In this document: positions 1 to 8,147 of the stretch, one piece after another
Layout of the letters: every line of letters begins with the position of its first letter
Position numbering within the stretch: the stretch's first letter is position 1
Virus record (IMG/VR): IMGVR_UViG_3300032579_000827
Location: 1 to 50,663 of that record
Direction: 5' to 3' (one strand)
DNA length: 50,663 bases
From: a virus
Translations under genes and position numbers: made by a program
Notes under the pieces: generated by a model
Told to the model about the DNA's origin: nothing
Database searches by the model: none
Seen by the model: the letters and a program-made list of their open reading frames with translations, nothing else

Positions 1-255
1 ATGGAAGACATGCTCAAAGATATCAAGACACAAAACTTGAAAGAAGCTTTTTCACGTTATCTACCTGCGATTGTAAACGGTTCAACACAAGGTTCACAGA
101 CCAAGGTTAACCTGGCTGAAACCTCTCGACCAAAGTCTGTGGCCGTAACAGGTGACAGAAATAACAACAAATTAGCCCAAGCTGTATTAGAAGAGAACCA
201 AACCGAATTTGAAGGTCTTGGCCAACTACTACATTTAGCCGGTTTAAAAAAATAA
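1..255 (+). CDS. gp22: Prohead core scaffold protein gp22, C-terminal part (partial)
   Basis: The window opens inside a reading frame whose last 84 residues are visible; the ATG at base 1 may be only an internal methionine. The segment contains a helical stretch with 'SRYLPAIVNG', like the end of T4-type gp22 as I remember it, and it lies directly before the major capsid gene, where gp22 sits in T4-like phages. gp22 forms the internal scaffold of the prohead and is degraded by the gp21 protease during maturation. The stop is 14 bases before the gp23 start, with the gp23 ribosome-binding site in the gap, so the two are probably co-transcribed. The assignment rests mainly on synteny and a short similarity. 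Confidence 0.62.
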   Translation: MEDMLKDIKTQNLKEAFSRYLPAIVNGSTQGSQTKVNLAETSRPKSVAVTGDRNNNKLAQAVLEENQTEFEGLGQLLHLAGLKK

Positions 256-268
256 GGAGTTATAAAGA

Positions 269-1468
269 ATGAAACAAAACCTTTTTGAAACACACTGGAC
301 GGCCACTAAGACCGCTCTTTGCGAAGGTCTAACCGGCAATCGCAAGAAGGTAATGGAAGTTGTCCTTGAAAATACACGTAAGGATCTACAAGCCAAATCA
401 GGAATACTGTTTGAAAGTGCAACCCCAGGTGCCACAAGCGCTGGTAACGTTGCTACCCTTAACAAGGTAATTCTACCAGTTATTCGACGAGTTATGCCAA
501 CAGTTATCGCTAACGAAATCATTGGTGTTCAACCAATGAGCGGACCAGTTGGTCAAATTCACACCCTGCGTGTACGTTATGCTGACACTTTTGGTACCCC
601 AACTCCAACAGTTGCAGGTAGCGAAGCACTAAGCCCATTTGATATTGCACGTTTCTACTCAGGTAACGGTAATAGCACATATCCTGCTGCTGCACCAACA
701 AGCGTGCTTGAAGGTACAGCTGGTAAGCGTTTGAACATCCAGATTTTAAAGGAAACAGTTGAAGCTAAGACACGTAAGTTGTCAGCTCGTTGGACCTTTG
801 AAGCTGCACAAGATGCTCAAGCACAACAAGGCATTGACATTGAAGCAGAAATTATGGCTGCTCTTGCTCAAGAAATTACCGCAGAAATTGACCAAGAAAT
901 TCTTGTGTCACTGCGTACACTAGCTGGTACTACTCTAACATATGACCAAGGTGCTGTTTCTGGTACTGCAACATATGTTGGTGATGAACACGCTGCTCTA
1001 GCAGTGCTGATCAACCGTGGTGCAAACTTGATTGCTGCACGTACACGTCGTGGTGCTGGTAACTGGGTTGTTGTTTCCCCAACTGCTCTTACCATCCTAC
1101 AGAGTGCTACAACTTCAGCATTCGCTCGTACCACAGAAGGTACCTTCGAAGCCCCAACTAACACCAAGTTCGTTGGCACACTAAACAACAGCATGAGAGT
1201 GTATGTTGATCAGTATGCTGCTGACGATACAAACGTTCTAGTTGGTTATAAAGGACCTGGCGAAATTGATGCGGCTGCTTATTATTGCCCATACGTTCCG
1301 CTAACAAGCTCAGGGGTTATCATTGATCCAAGCACATTCGAACCAGTTGTATCATTCATGACACGTTATGGTTATCTTGAACTGAATAACACTGCGTCGA
1401 GCTTAGGTAACGCAGCTGACTATCTAGCTGGAATTGCTATAAATACGTCTCATTTAAAATTCCTATAA
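269..1468 (+). CDS. gp23: Major capsid protein gp23
   Basis: This 399-residue protein is the T4-type major head subunit that forms the hexamers of the capsid. Diagnostic stretches are 'LPVIRRVMPTVIANEIIGVQ' near residues 70-90, followed by 'MSGPVGQI', and the C-terminal 'VSFMTRYGYLELN'. T4 gp23 is longer (about 520 residues); this length fits the smaller capsid proteins of marine T4-like phages. A probable gp21 cleavage site, 'ILFE|SATPG', lies after residue 49 and matches the (L/I)-x-E rule, so the first 49 residues would be removed on maturation. The ATG has a good ribosome-binding site (AAGGAG at 254-259). A strong hairpin terminator lies about 65 bases after the stop. Confidence 0.95.
   Translation: MKQNLFETHWTATKTALCEGLTGNRKKVMEVVLENTRKDLQAKSGILFESATPGATSAGNVATLNKVILPVIRRVMPTVIANEIIGVQPMSGPVGQIHTLRVRYADTFGTPTPTVAGSEALSPFDIARFYSGNGNSTYPAAAPTSVLEGTAGKRLNIQILKETVEAKTRKLSARWTFEAAQDAQAQQGIDIEAEIMAALAQEITAEIDQEILVSLRTLAGTTLTYDQGAVSGTATYVGDEHAALAVLINRGANLIAARTRRGAGNWVVVSPTALTILQSATTSAFARTTEGTFEAPTNTKFVGTLNNSMRVYVDQYAADDTNVLVGYKGPGEIDAAAYYCPYVPLTSSGVIIDPSTFEPVVSFMTRYGYLELNNTASSLGNAADYLAGIAINTSHLKFL
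1438..1445 (+). promoter_or_regulatory. T4-type late promoter TATAAATA inside the gp23 3' end
   Basis: The sequence TATAAATA is the exact T4 late-promoter core. It lies inside the last codons of gp23 and points toward the terminator at 1532-1557. If the usual spacing holds, transcription would start near 1451, giving an RNA of roughly 105 bases with two hairpins and no gene. It could be a chance match within coding sequence. Confidence 0.4.
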
Positions 1469-1472
1469 AATC

Positions 1473-1513
1473 TTTTATTTTCAGCAGGTTACAAAGATTT
1501 GTTGAAAATAAAA
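1473..1513. repeat. Inverted repeat (11-bp arms) after gp23
   Basis: TTTTATTTTCA at 1473-1483 is perfectly complementary to TGAAAATAAAA at 1503-1513, with a 19-base loop. It starts 4 bases after the gp23 stop and precedes the terminator. It may protect the gp23 mRNA 3' end or form part of a short RNA; its function is not evident. Confidence 0.55.
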
Positions 1514-1531
1514 ATTTAAAAGGCATTAAAG

Positions 1532-1557
1532 AAAACCCAGGAGAAATCCTGGGTTTT
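1532..1557 (+). terminator. Rho-independent terminator between gp23 and the converging endonuclease gene
   Basis: An 11-bp perfect stem (AAAACCCAGGA / TCCTGGGTTTT) is closed by a GAAA tetraloop. T-rich sequence follows on both strands, so it probably works in both directions and ends gp23 (plus) and the endonuclease gene (minus, stop at 1558). Confidence 0.9.
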
Positions 1558-2397
1558 CTATTTTGTGCTCGTTAGCTGTAACTCCCATTTGATTTTACCG
1601 CAGTCCCAAATCCTGTCATACCCTAATTCCTGTAAAATTTGCCATTCCGTTTTATCTAAATCGATATCTGGATGTAGTTGTTGTAATTTCACTTTATTAA
1701 GACTTAATTTATGATGTTTTATTGTGTAGTTCTCTACATATTGTTGCATAGGGGGTACTGTACCAACTTGCACAAATCCTAATTTTTTATATAAATCACC
1801 TTGGCTATATCTGTTATCACTGAAACTAATGATTGATACTGGGTGATATGTATCAACAAACGAAGTTAACAACCTACTGGCACCACCAGGTATCATGTTT
1901 TTTGATGCAAATCTTATAAGCTCGTAACGATGGTTAGAATCCTTTACAAAGCTCATCAATGCTACTAGCTCGCCTTGATGCTCTAATCCAATATTAATAG
2001 GAAGTTTTGTGGGAGATCCTAATAAATGATATGAGTTATAAAAATCAATGCTAGATTGACGAGATGGAATAACTACCCTGCACTTGCGTGCACCGATATT
2101 CCTCAACCCTGTGCCAAGCTTGGACCTTATGATATTTTCAACTATTGTCCTTTGATGTAACCATTCGTCGCTAAACACGGTGATCAATTCAATTCCTACA
2201 TTCCTAGCTGCTGCCCATTTTCTATAATGATAATTCCAGCTTTTTTTCCCGCTACGCTCGCTATGCCAATATAGTCCGCAGTATTCGATACCAATATTTA
2301 AATCTGGTATGTATATGTCTATTTCGTATGGATATATGACTGCTCGATCACCGCTTATTACATTACACTTGATTTGTGTGTTGACAAAATTCAACAA
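1558..2397 (-). CDS. Homing endonuclease (Vsr/EDxHD-like), probably 5'-truncated
   Basis: The 279 residues contain 'EIDIYIPDLNIGIEYCGLYW' followed by HSE, the nuclease core of a family of free-standing phage endonucleases related to Vsr. A C-terminal half with 'FASKNMIPGGASRLL' typically follows in that family. It is monomeric with no visible membrane segment. The only start in frame near here is TTG at 2397, but the frame stays open and protein-like for about 24 more codons upstream ('SYKSKEELD' joins the annotated start) without ATG, GTG or TTG. The N-terminus is therefore probably missing, or a rare start is used. It faces gp23 and overlaps upstream with the deaminase region. It is likely a selfish gene beside the capsid gene, perhaps already decaying. 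Confidence 0.72.
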   Translation of the reverse strand: MLNFVNTQIKCNVISGDRAVIYPYEIDIYIPDLNIGIEYCGLYWHSERSGKKSWNYHYRKWAAARNVGIELITVFSDEWLHQRTIVENIIRSKLGTGLRNIGARKCRVVIPSRQSSIDFYNSYHLLGSPTKLPINIGLEHQGELVALMSFVKDSNHRYELIRFASKNMIPGGASRLLTSFVDTYHPVSIISFSDNRYSQGDLYKKLGFVQVGTVPPMQQYVENYTIKHHKLSLNKVKLQQLHPDIDLDKTEWQILQELGYDRIWDCGKIKWELQLTSTK

Positions 2398-2423
2398 ATC
2401 CAGTTCTTCTTTGCTTTTGTAAC

Positions 2424-3473
2424 TTGTGTCGGTTGGATAGCATACTTGTAAAATTATGTGAACTGGTTGTTAAGGGTCAGCAACAGGATCCTAATACACA
2501 CGGCATGGTTGCTGCGGCCATATTGGATCCCAACAATAGGCTTGTTTCCAGTACAGGAATGAAAATCCGTGGTAAATGGCATCATGCGGAAAGATGTGCT
2601 ATGATGAAATATGAACAACTCCATGGTGATATTCCCAATGGCAGCATTTGCATAACCACGTGCAGCCCTTGCAGTGAACGCATGGGTGATAGATATCTGG
2701 AAAGCTGCACGGATTTGATTAATCGCAGTAATATACACAAGGTATATGCAGGGTATGATGATCCTACACAGCCTGAAGAACAGCGCAATTTCAACATAAT
2801 AGAAACTAGCAATCCATCCATACGTGATTTTTGTCATAAATTGGCAGAAACTTTTATAGACTGGGAAGCAAAACAGGCTTCTGGTTCTTTAGATGAAACT
2901 TGGAGCAAGAAATACAAGAGCAGCATCAATTGCAGCCATCCACGAGGATTTAGCCAGCGTGCCCATTGCGCTGCTAGAAAAAAACGACAACGCCATGAGC
3001 CAACAAAGAGCAAAAGCGTAAGAGAAAATATTGAACATGACGATGTTGAGAATCAAAACCTACCTTCTGTAAATCAAGCAAAAGCCCTTATGCCGCAGAT
3101 ATTGGCCAAAGCACAAAAAATATATGATGATTGGGACGAATCAGATCGTGACACATATGCTGGCGGAGGCATCTGTCATATAATAGCAGATGGAATATGT
3201 GATATATTAGGTCAAAATGGAATAGACTGCACACCAGTAAGTTGTTCCATGGAACAACATGTATATGTTGTGGCAAAATTTGACGAAGGTATCTATGAGA
3301 TTGACATACCATATCATGTATACGAACAAGGTGGTGGCTACTCTTGGAGCAAGATACCTGATATAAAGTTCGAAACTGGCGATGTAAAATTCCAAAAATT
3401 ATCAGGCGATCCAGACGAATGGGAAAACTACATAGACGAAAACTTCGAGGATGGTCGAGGTCCGGGTCAGTAA
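2424..3473 (+). CDS. Deaminase-like domain fused to a Cys/His/Asp-containing C-terminal domain
   Basis: The 349-residue protein has three parts. Residues about 20-115 look like a zinc nucleotide/cytidine-type deaminase: 'HAERCAM' supplies the zinc His and catalytic Glu, and 'TTCSPCSERM' the Cys ligands. The usual PCxxC second Cys is absent and a C-x-x-C spacing is present instead. Residues about 145-190 hold a basic segment with 'SHPRGFSQRAHCAARKKR', a motif I associate with proteins of marine T4-like phages. Residues about 215-345 carry 'GGGICHIIAD', 'EQHVYVVAKF' and 'YEIDIPYHVY', spacing that would suit a Cys-His-Asp papain/transglutaminase-like fold. That last reading is inference. The start is a TTG without a clear ribosome-binding site, so the N-terminus is uncertain. 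The substrate is unknown. Confidence 0.6.
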   Translation: MCRLDSILVKLCELVVKGQQQDPNTHGMVAAAILDPNNRLVSSTGMKIRGKWHHAERCAMMKYEQLHGDIPNGSICITTCSPCSERMGDRYLESCTDLINRSNIHKVYAGYDDPTQPEEQRNFNIIETSNPSIRDFCHKLAETFIDWEAKQASGSLDETWSKKYKSSINCSHPRGFSQRAHCAARKKRQRHEPTKSKSVRENIEHDDVENQNLPSVNQAKALMPQILAKAQKIYDDWDESDRDTYAGGGICHIIADGICDILGQNGIDCTPVSCSMEQHVYVVAKFDEGIYEIDIPYHVYEQGGGYSWSKIPDIKFETGDVKFQKLSGDPDEWENYIDENFEDGRGPGQ

Positions 3474-3581
3474 GACGTGGCAGAAAACTTTTCGGAAGGT
3501 AAGGTAACCCTGTACACAGGTATTATTTCTGATAATTTCAACACAGGAATTGAGAGAAATTTTGAGATTTTGTAAAAAATC

Positions 3582-4432
3582 TTACCATACGTTCAATGTT
3601 TTTAGTTGCTGTGCAATATCTTGAGCAGCAAAACTTATGGTTTTCCTGCCTGGGGATTTTAGATCTCTTGCTAGGTCAGTTGATGCATAGTATTTTAAAC
3701 TATTAAGAAGCGGCAATGTTGCTGCTGGCCATTTTGTATAGTCACTAAATGTGCATTGAATACAAGGAACACCTGCTGAAGTAATTACATCTTGTGCATC
3801 GGCAATAGATTGTTGTGCTAACTGCAATATAGTCCCGTCATTAAGATGCGCTTGAAAAACAGGATCTTTCGTTGGATTATTACCTAATGTAGTTGGACTT
3901 AGAGGAACCCAGGCACCTGTGGGTATATACATGTGTTTGTATGCATACCTATCAAGGTCTGTCCACCCGATAACAACTGCTTTTGGCTTCACTTCACTTA
4001 ATAAAACCTTGACATTTAAAAGGGTAAGATTATTACTACCCCCTGATGTTGCCGAGCAACCTAAATTTATGCATTGAATACCAGTAATTTTTTCTAATTG
4101 TGAGCTTAACGTATCAGAATCGTCCAGTCCCATTCCAAAAATAGCATTGTCTCCTAAAAGCACTATGGTATTATCGAAATTAATTTGTTCAATTTCAATT
4201 GTGCGGAATCTTCTGGTATTTAAAGTATACTTAACTGGATGTGTTCTATAATACCAATCTTGAGGTTGAGTTTGCAGATTTGTTTGAATTACGCAAGAAC
4301 ATCGGGTGGTAATTGATATAGGGTTACTTGATTGGCCATTAATACAAGATCAAGATTTGTCGTGTAACTAAATCTAGATGATATACGTACGTGCGCTAGA
4401 GTATTAATAGAGTCTTGACTTAATGTTCCCAT
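3582..4432 (-). pseudogene. SGNH-hydrolase-like protein, interrupted by a frameshift
   Basis: The long frame (3582 to about 4349) reads as an SGNH/GDSL-type protein: 'QDWYYRTHPVKYTLN', then 'VLLGDNAIFGMGLDD' and 'INLGCSATSGG'. It lacks a start codon before a stop at 4350-4352; the GTG at 4163 cuts into the conserved GDS block and is unlikely. A second frame starts with ATG at 4432, one base after the stop of the upstream gene, as expected in this operon, and ends at 4289, overlapping the first frame. The two would join through a -1 type shift near 4290-4300, so the gene looks broken or contains a sequencing error. The catalytic Ser of GDS is Asn here (GDN), which also suggests loss of hydrolase activity. 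It is the last gene of the glycan operon. Confidence 0.65.
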
Positions 4433-4433
4433 A

Positions 4434-5402
4434 CTAATATCTATTCCGCGCTGACTCTATTGCAACACGTTCTATGTCATCTACAGTGTTCCATATCATA
4501 TGATTGTTGCATACATGATCGTATGCAGCACGTATATTAAAATCTTCCCTATTAAATGTTCTCAACCGATAAATCAATTCACCATCAGTGGAATATGTTT
4601 GGCCATATTGCTTTAGTAGCTTGGCACCTGCTATATTACGCGCAATCCAGGGTGTTTGATTAAGCATGGCTTCAAGCAACACTAGTCCAAAACCTTCGCT
4701 ATAGCTGTGCATTAGCAAACAGTCTGCGTCGTGAAGGGCCGACAACATCTCGCTTCTATCTTCTAATAATAATGGCATAATATTAGGAGTAGGCATCGGC
4801 ATTAGATTCATTCTATTATCATAGCCTGTGGTTACTAATGTAGCATCCTTGACATTTGCAATGTCAAATACAGTAGCTAGTTCATGCATAGCTTTATTTG
4901 GCCAATACCCTCCACAACTTAAAAACATCTTGCCTGTAATGCCGTATTTTTGTTTGAAACCAGTATTGCCCAAACAGGTTTGCCAATTAATTCCGTGTCT
5001 TACAGACACTGCTTTATGAGCAACATTATTAGCATAACAGTGTTCCCAATCTTCTTCAGTACTACATCCGATCCAGTTACAGTCCGCTAAAGCTTGTAAA
5101 CACAATTTACTATTGCTAGGTAGAATCAAAAGATACAATATAGGACTTTTAATAACTGCTGCGTTTGCAAGAACATAATCCTGCACAGCAACATCGCCTC
5201 CATGTACAATTATTAAATCCCAATCGTGATGCAAAATTGCCGAGTTATTTGAAACAGAAACATTATTCATGTCACCTTTATGTTGGCCGGCGAAAACGCA
5301 GACTTGATGCCCGCGGCGTGACGCGTCTTCCGCCATAGATTGAACATAAATTTCTGAGCCCCCTGGAAATCCGTATCTATGCACAACAAACAATAATTTC
5401 AT
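4434..5402 (-). CDS. Glycosyltransferase, GT4-like (GT-B fold)
   Basis: The N-terminus 'MKLLFVVHRYGFPGGSEIYV' is the GT-B opening with the glycine-rich sugar-acceptor loop. Near residues 250-275 lies 'SEGFGLVLLEAMLNQTPWIA', the E-x7-E nucleotide-sugar motif of GT4. It should move a sugar from a nucleotide donor to a glycan or lipid acceptor; donor and acceptor cannot be read from sequence. I chose ATG 5402 because the family normally starts at 'MKLLF'; an ATG at 5414 would add four residues and overlap the previous gene. The SGNH-like gene follows one base after its stop. Confidence 0.85.
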   Translation of the reverse strand: MKLLFVVHRYGFPGGSEIYVQSMAEDASRRGHQVCVFAGQHKGDMNNVSVSNNSAILHHDWDLIIVHGGDVAVQDYVLANAAVIKSPILYLLILPSNSKLCLQALADCNWIGCSTEEDWEHCYANNVAHKAVSVRHGINWQTCLGNTGFKQKYGITGKMFLSCGGYWPNKAMHELATVFDIANVKDATLVTTGYDNRMNLMPMPTPNIMPLLLEDRSEMLSALHDADCLLMHSYSEGFGLVLLEAMLNQTPWIARNIAGAKLLKQYGQTYSTDGELIYRLRTFNREDFNIRAAYDHVCNNHMIWNTVDDIERVAIESARNRY

Positions 5403-5404
5403 TT

Positions 5405-6118
5405 TTAAGTCCATTTAGTTTCTGATCTATCAATATCGTACCAAAAATTACCCAAGCTACCTGATCCATTTAAGCTGCTAATAGTTATTCCTGCGTCATG
5501 CCAGATTTTAGTTTGAATAATTTCTGGAATTCTTACGTGGTGTAATAGTCCCAACTTTGTATATTCCTCAGCTTGATATCTCAATGACCAAAACGTGTTA
5601 TTGGCTATATCAATACAATTTGTTGGTCCAATATAAAAATTATCAACCATTCGCGGATGTAAACTAAAATCGTCGATTACTGGATTATACCCGTGATTAG
5701 CGCAAAGTATAGCGTTTTGTTCTAATGCTTGCTGGCATCTTGATAAGTCTAGCATTTCAAAAAACAAGTTATCGCTTCGTGCTTGAATTACCAAGTCGTA
5801 TTTTTTAGATGTGCGTAATTCCCAAGTCTTTCTAATCTGACTCACGCGGTAGAACTTATAGCTCATGCTTGGCATATTTTTGTGTACATTAAAATGAAAC
5901 AGATCGTCTAGGTATGGTTTAATTGAATTTTGCTTCTCAATCTCAACTAAGCAGGGATTAAGAGCAGTTGTATAATATGTTAAAGTAGACGAATGGTTAG
6001 GTTCCCAAAAACTAAAAAAAATATCAGGCTGAAGCGGTTCAATAATGGCTCCTATTAGACTTGATATGCTTCGTTCAGTAAAACGTAAACGACCACTTAT
6101 TTGTAAAGCTATATTCAC
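5405..6118 (-). CDS. Putative glycosyltransferase-like protein
   Basis: The 237-residue protein starts 'MNIALQISGRLRF' and has 'PDIFFSFWEP' near residue 30 and 'KYDLVIQARSDN' near residue 105. Phage and bacterial proteins with this pattern are usually annotated as glycosyltransferase-like, the RSDN/RxD element taking the place of a DxD metal site. It starts in an ATGA overlap with rmlB, so translation is probably coupled. A more distant relative, broken by a stop codon, lies at 42441-43265 in this window. Enzyme activity is inferred from the operon and motif, not proven. Confidence 0.55.
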   Translation of the reverse strand: MNIALQISGRLRFTERSISSLIGAIIEPLQPDIFFSFWEPNHSSTLTYYTTALNPCLVEIEKQNSIKPYLDDLFHFNVHKNMPSMSYKFYRVSQIRKTWELRTSKKYDLVIQARSDNLFFEMLDLSRCQQALEQNAILCANHGYNPVIDDFSLHPRMVDNFYIGPTNCIDIANNTFWSLRYQAEEYTKLGLLHHVRIPEIIQTKIWHDAGITISSLNGSGSLGNFWYDIDRSETKWT

Positions 6119-7062
6119 CAGATAAACCTATTTTTATGATAGTTTACAATAGCAGGTAATTCTGTATCAAAATCTTTTTTGTTATTCCATCCATAAAGCT
6201 TTAATTTTGTATCATCTATGCTATAACGAACATCTTGTCCAGGCCGCTTTACAGAAAAGTCGGCATAGGTTTCAAATTCATCTGGATTGTAATCTAAACA
6301 AGCTAAGATTTTTTTAAAAATTGCAAGATTACTATCTTCGTAATTACCTGAAATATTAAAGATGTCATTCTTACAATCTTTTTCTAGCAAAAATATCAAC
6401 GCATCTGCAGTGTCCTGTGCATGTAGCCAAGTTCGTTTTGGTGTTCCATTTTCATGCAGTGGTACTTTTCTCCCTAGTGTTAGATATTGAACAGTTTTAG
6501 GAATGAACTTCTCAATATACTGTCCGATGCCATAATTGTTAGTTGGACGTACTATAAGATATGGAACTCTAAAAGTTCTATGCCATGCTTGAATCAGCAT
6601 ATCGGCGCTAGCTTTGGTTGCCGAATAAGGATTGCTAGGTAGCAATAGATCGTGTTCATAGTGACTACCTTCGTTTATATCGCCATAAACTTCGTCTGTG
6701 CTAAAATGCACAAGTGTAGGCATTCTAAACCTGTGCTTGTTTTGAATCAATCGTAGTAGATTGTGTACACCATCTATATTACTACGTATAAATTCGTCAC
6801 TACATGCAATACTATTATCAACATGTGTTTCTGCTGCTAGGTTTATAATATAGTCGCAGTCATACAAACTATTCAAATTACATATGTTTTGTGATGAGTA
6901 ACGAAAATTTTTATAGGCGTTAAAATCTTCAAGTAAGGCTGTATTAGCAGCATATGTTTGGCTATCAACACCAAAAACTTGCCACCCCTTTTCCAGACAA
7001 GTTTTTGTTACATAACTACCAATAAATCCTAGACACCCAGTGATTGTAACAACTTTTGTCAT
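6115..7062 (-). CDS. rmlB: dTDP-glucose 4,6-dehydratase / NAD-dependent sugar epimerase
   Basis: The 315-residue protein is an extended short-chain dehydrogenase: 'TGCLGFIGS' (residues 8-16) binds NAD, 'HFSTDEVYG' carries the substrate Thr and Asp-Glu pair typical of 4,6-dehydratases, and 'YSATKASAD' holds the catalytic Tyr-x3-Lys. 'RPTNNYG' follows in the usual place. The DE pair favours RmlB (dTDP-glucose to dTDP-4-keto-6-deoxyglucose) over a plain 4-epimerase. It is joined by ATGA overlaps to the transketolase subunit before it and the glycosyltransferase after it, so it probably supplies a deoxysugar to this operon. Confidence 0.88.
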   Translation of the reverse strand: MTKVVTITGCLGFIGSYVTKTCLEKGWQVFGVDSQTYAANTALLEDFNAYKNFRYSSQNICNLNSLYDCDYIINLAAETHVDNSIACSDEFIRSNIDGVHNLLRLIQNKHRFRMPTLVHFSTDEVYGDINEGSHYEHDLLLPSNPYSATKASADMLIQAWHRTFRVPYLIVRPTNNYGIGQYIEKFIPKTVQYLTLGRKVPLHENGTPKRTWLHAQDTADALIFLLEKDCKNDIFNISGNYEDSNLAIFKKILACLDYNPDEFETYADFSVKRPGQDVRYSIDDTKLKLYGWNNKKDFDTELPAIVNYHKNRFIW

Positions 7063-7541
7063 ATTTTCCTCGTTAAATTAAGATACGCTGGTCCGTCACC
7101 ATATATAAACTCTGGCCAGAATTCTTCTAGTTGACGTATAGACGCTGGTTTGAAGATTTTTATATTAGGTAGAACAGACAACACAGCTTCGTCGTCATGT
7201 GCCCAATGACTTATACCATCGTGATTATAATCTTGATCTCTGCCACTTCCTATCAATTTGACTGGAATTTTTTCATAATTAACATAGTTTCGTAACATTT
7301 CAAAAGGTCTATATAGTAAAAAACTAGACATAGAGTAACAAACGGGAATTTTTTTAGATTCTGCAAGTCCAATACCTGCACCAATTAATAGTTGTTCTGC
7401 TGCACCGACATTGAAAAACCGGTCTGTATATGTATCTTTAATTTGGTCTAATATACCAAATCCTAAATCTGCAGTTAATACAAATATGTTTGGGTTATCT
7501 GCCATCGAAGCATGCAATAGCTCCATACACTCTTTTCTCAT
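7059..7541 (-). CDS. Transketolase-like protein, C-terminal (pyrimidine-binding) subunit
   Basis: About 160 residues match the second (PYR) domain of transketolase: 'NIFVLTADLG' near the start, 'RFFNVGAAEQLLIGAGIGLA' with the glutamate that activates thiamine diphosphate, and 'GRDQDYNHDGISHWAHDDEA'. The third domain of full transketolase is missing. The start at ATG 7541 overlaps the stop of the N-terminal subunit as ATGA, which fixes it; the longer frame from 7607 would run through the partner gene. The two proteins should assemble into one active enzyme, as in split transketolases of bacterial polysaccharide clusters, and could feed an unusual sugar pathway. Confidence 0.85.
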   Translation of the reverse strand: MRKECMELLHASMADNPNIFVLTADLGFGILDQIKDTYTDRFFNVGAAEQLLIGAGIGLAESKKIPVCYSMSSFLLYRPFEMLRNYVNYEKIPVKLIGSGRDQDYNHDGISHWAHDDEAVLSVLPNIKIFKPASIRQLEEFWPEFIYGDGPAYLNLTRKI

Positions 7542-8146
7542 ATGCGTTTGTAATCCTCTTCTTTTAAGACATAGTAATGACTTAGAAGGCCCGTGGCAAA
7601 ATTCCATTTAGGCGGCGAAGAAATTCGTATACGTATGCTAGGAAGGAATGTCAACAGACGTTGAACCAAATAACCAACATCTAAGTATTCGTATGCGCTC
7701 ATTCCATTTATGTTGACATATACTATTAAGTTATCCAGTTTGGCAACATTAATAAAACGCAAACTTTCCCATATACTGCCTTCAGCAGCTTCGCCATCGG
7801 ATATCATGCAGTAAACCTTTTTAGAACGATTTGCTAAAGCATGCCCAACAGCAATCGGCAGCCCACTACCTAGACTCCCTGTGCTGCAATAGAGCTTGTT
7901 GTCAAGGTCTTTTCCAGGATGTATTCCATGTTTATGTAATAGCATAATAGGATCAATGCCGTAACGATATTCCAATTCGCAATATAATGCTAAACCAGCA
8001 TGCCCATTACTTAGAATAAAAACTTCGTCGTTAGCCTTTTCGTCATAAATTTCATGTATAATAGGCCAAGCCGATAAAACACTGCTCAAGTGACTTAGTT
8101 TTTCTTGATACGTTATATCTATAATACGTCTTTCTATCTGGTGCAT
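7538..8146 (-). CDS. Transketolase-like protein, N-terminal (TPP-binding) subunit
   Basis: About 202 residues carry the thiamine-diphosphate domain: 'GSLGSGLPIAVGHALA' and the metal/TPP motif 'ISDGEAAEGSIWES' followed by NxN. The C-terminal 'PPKWNF' resembles the conserved end of these split N-subunits. I chose ATG 8146 because an AAGGA ribosome-binding site lies just before it and the previous gene ends at 8148; the frame also has ATGs up to 8176. Paired and translationally coupled with the 7059-7541 gene. Confidence 0.86.
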   Translation of the reverse strand: MHQIERRIIDITYQEKLSHLSSVLSAWPIIHEIYDEKANDEVFILSNGHAGLALYCELEYRYGIDPIMLLHKHGIHPGKDLDNKLYCSTGSLGSGLPIAVGHALANRSKKVYCMISDGEAAEGSIWESLRFINVAKLDNLIVYVNINGMSAYEYLDVGYLVQRLLTFLPSIRIRISSPPKWNFATGLLSHYYVLKEEDYKRI

Positions 8147-8147
8147 A

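Noticed and set aside
57-1194. Open frames on the minus strand opposite gp22 and gp23
   Set aside because: They are shadows of strongly coding plus-strand genes and show no ribosome-binding sites or family features.
3474-3580. Small plus-strand frame after the deaminase gene (GTG at 3477)
   Set aside because: Only about 33 codons, no ribosome-binding site, GTG start; not enough to call a gene, although its residues 'AENFSEGK' resemble ends of some phage proteins.
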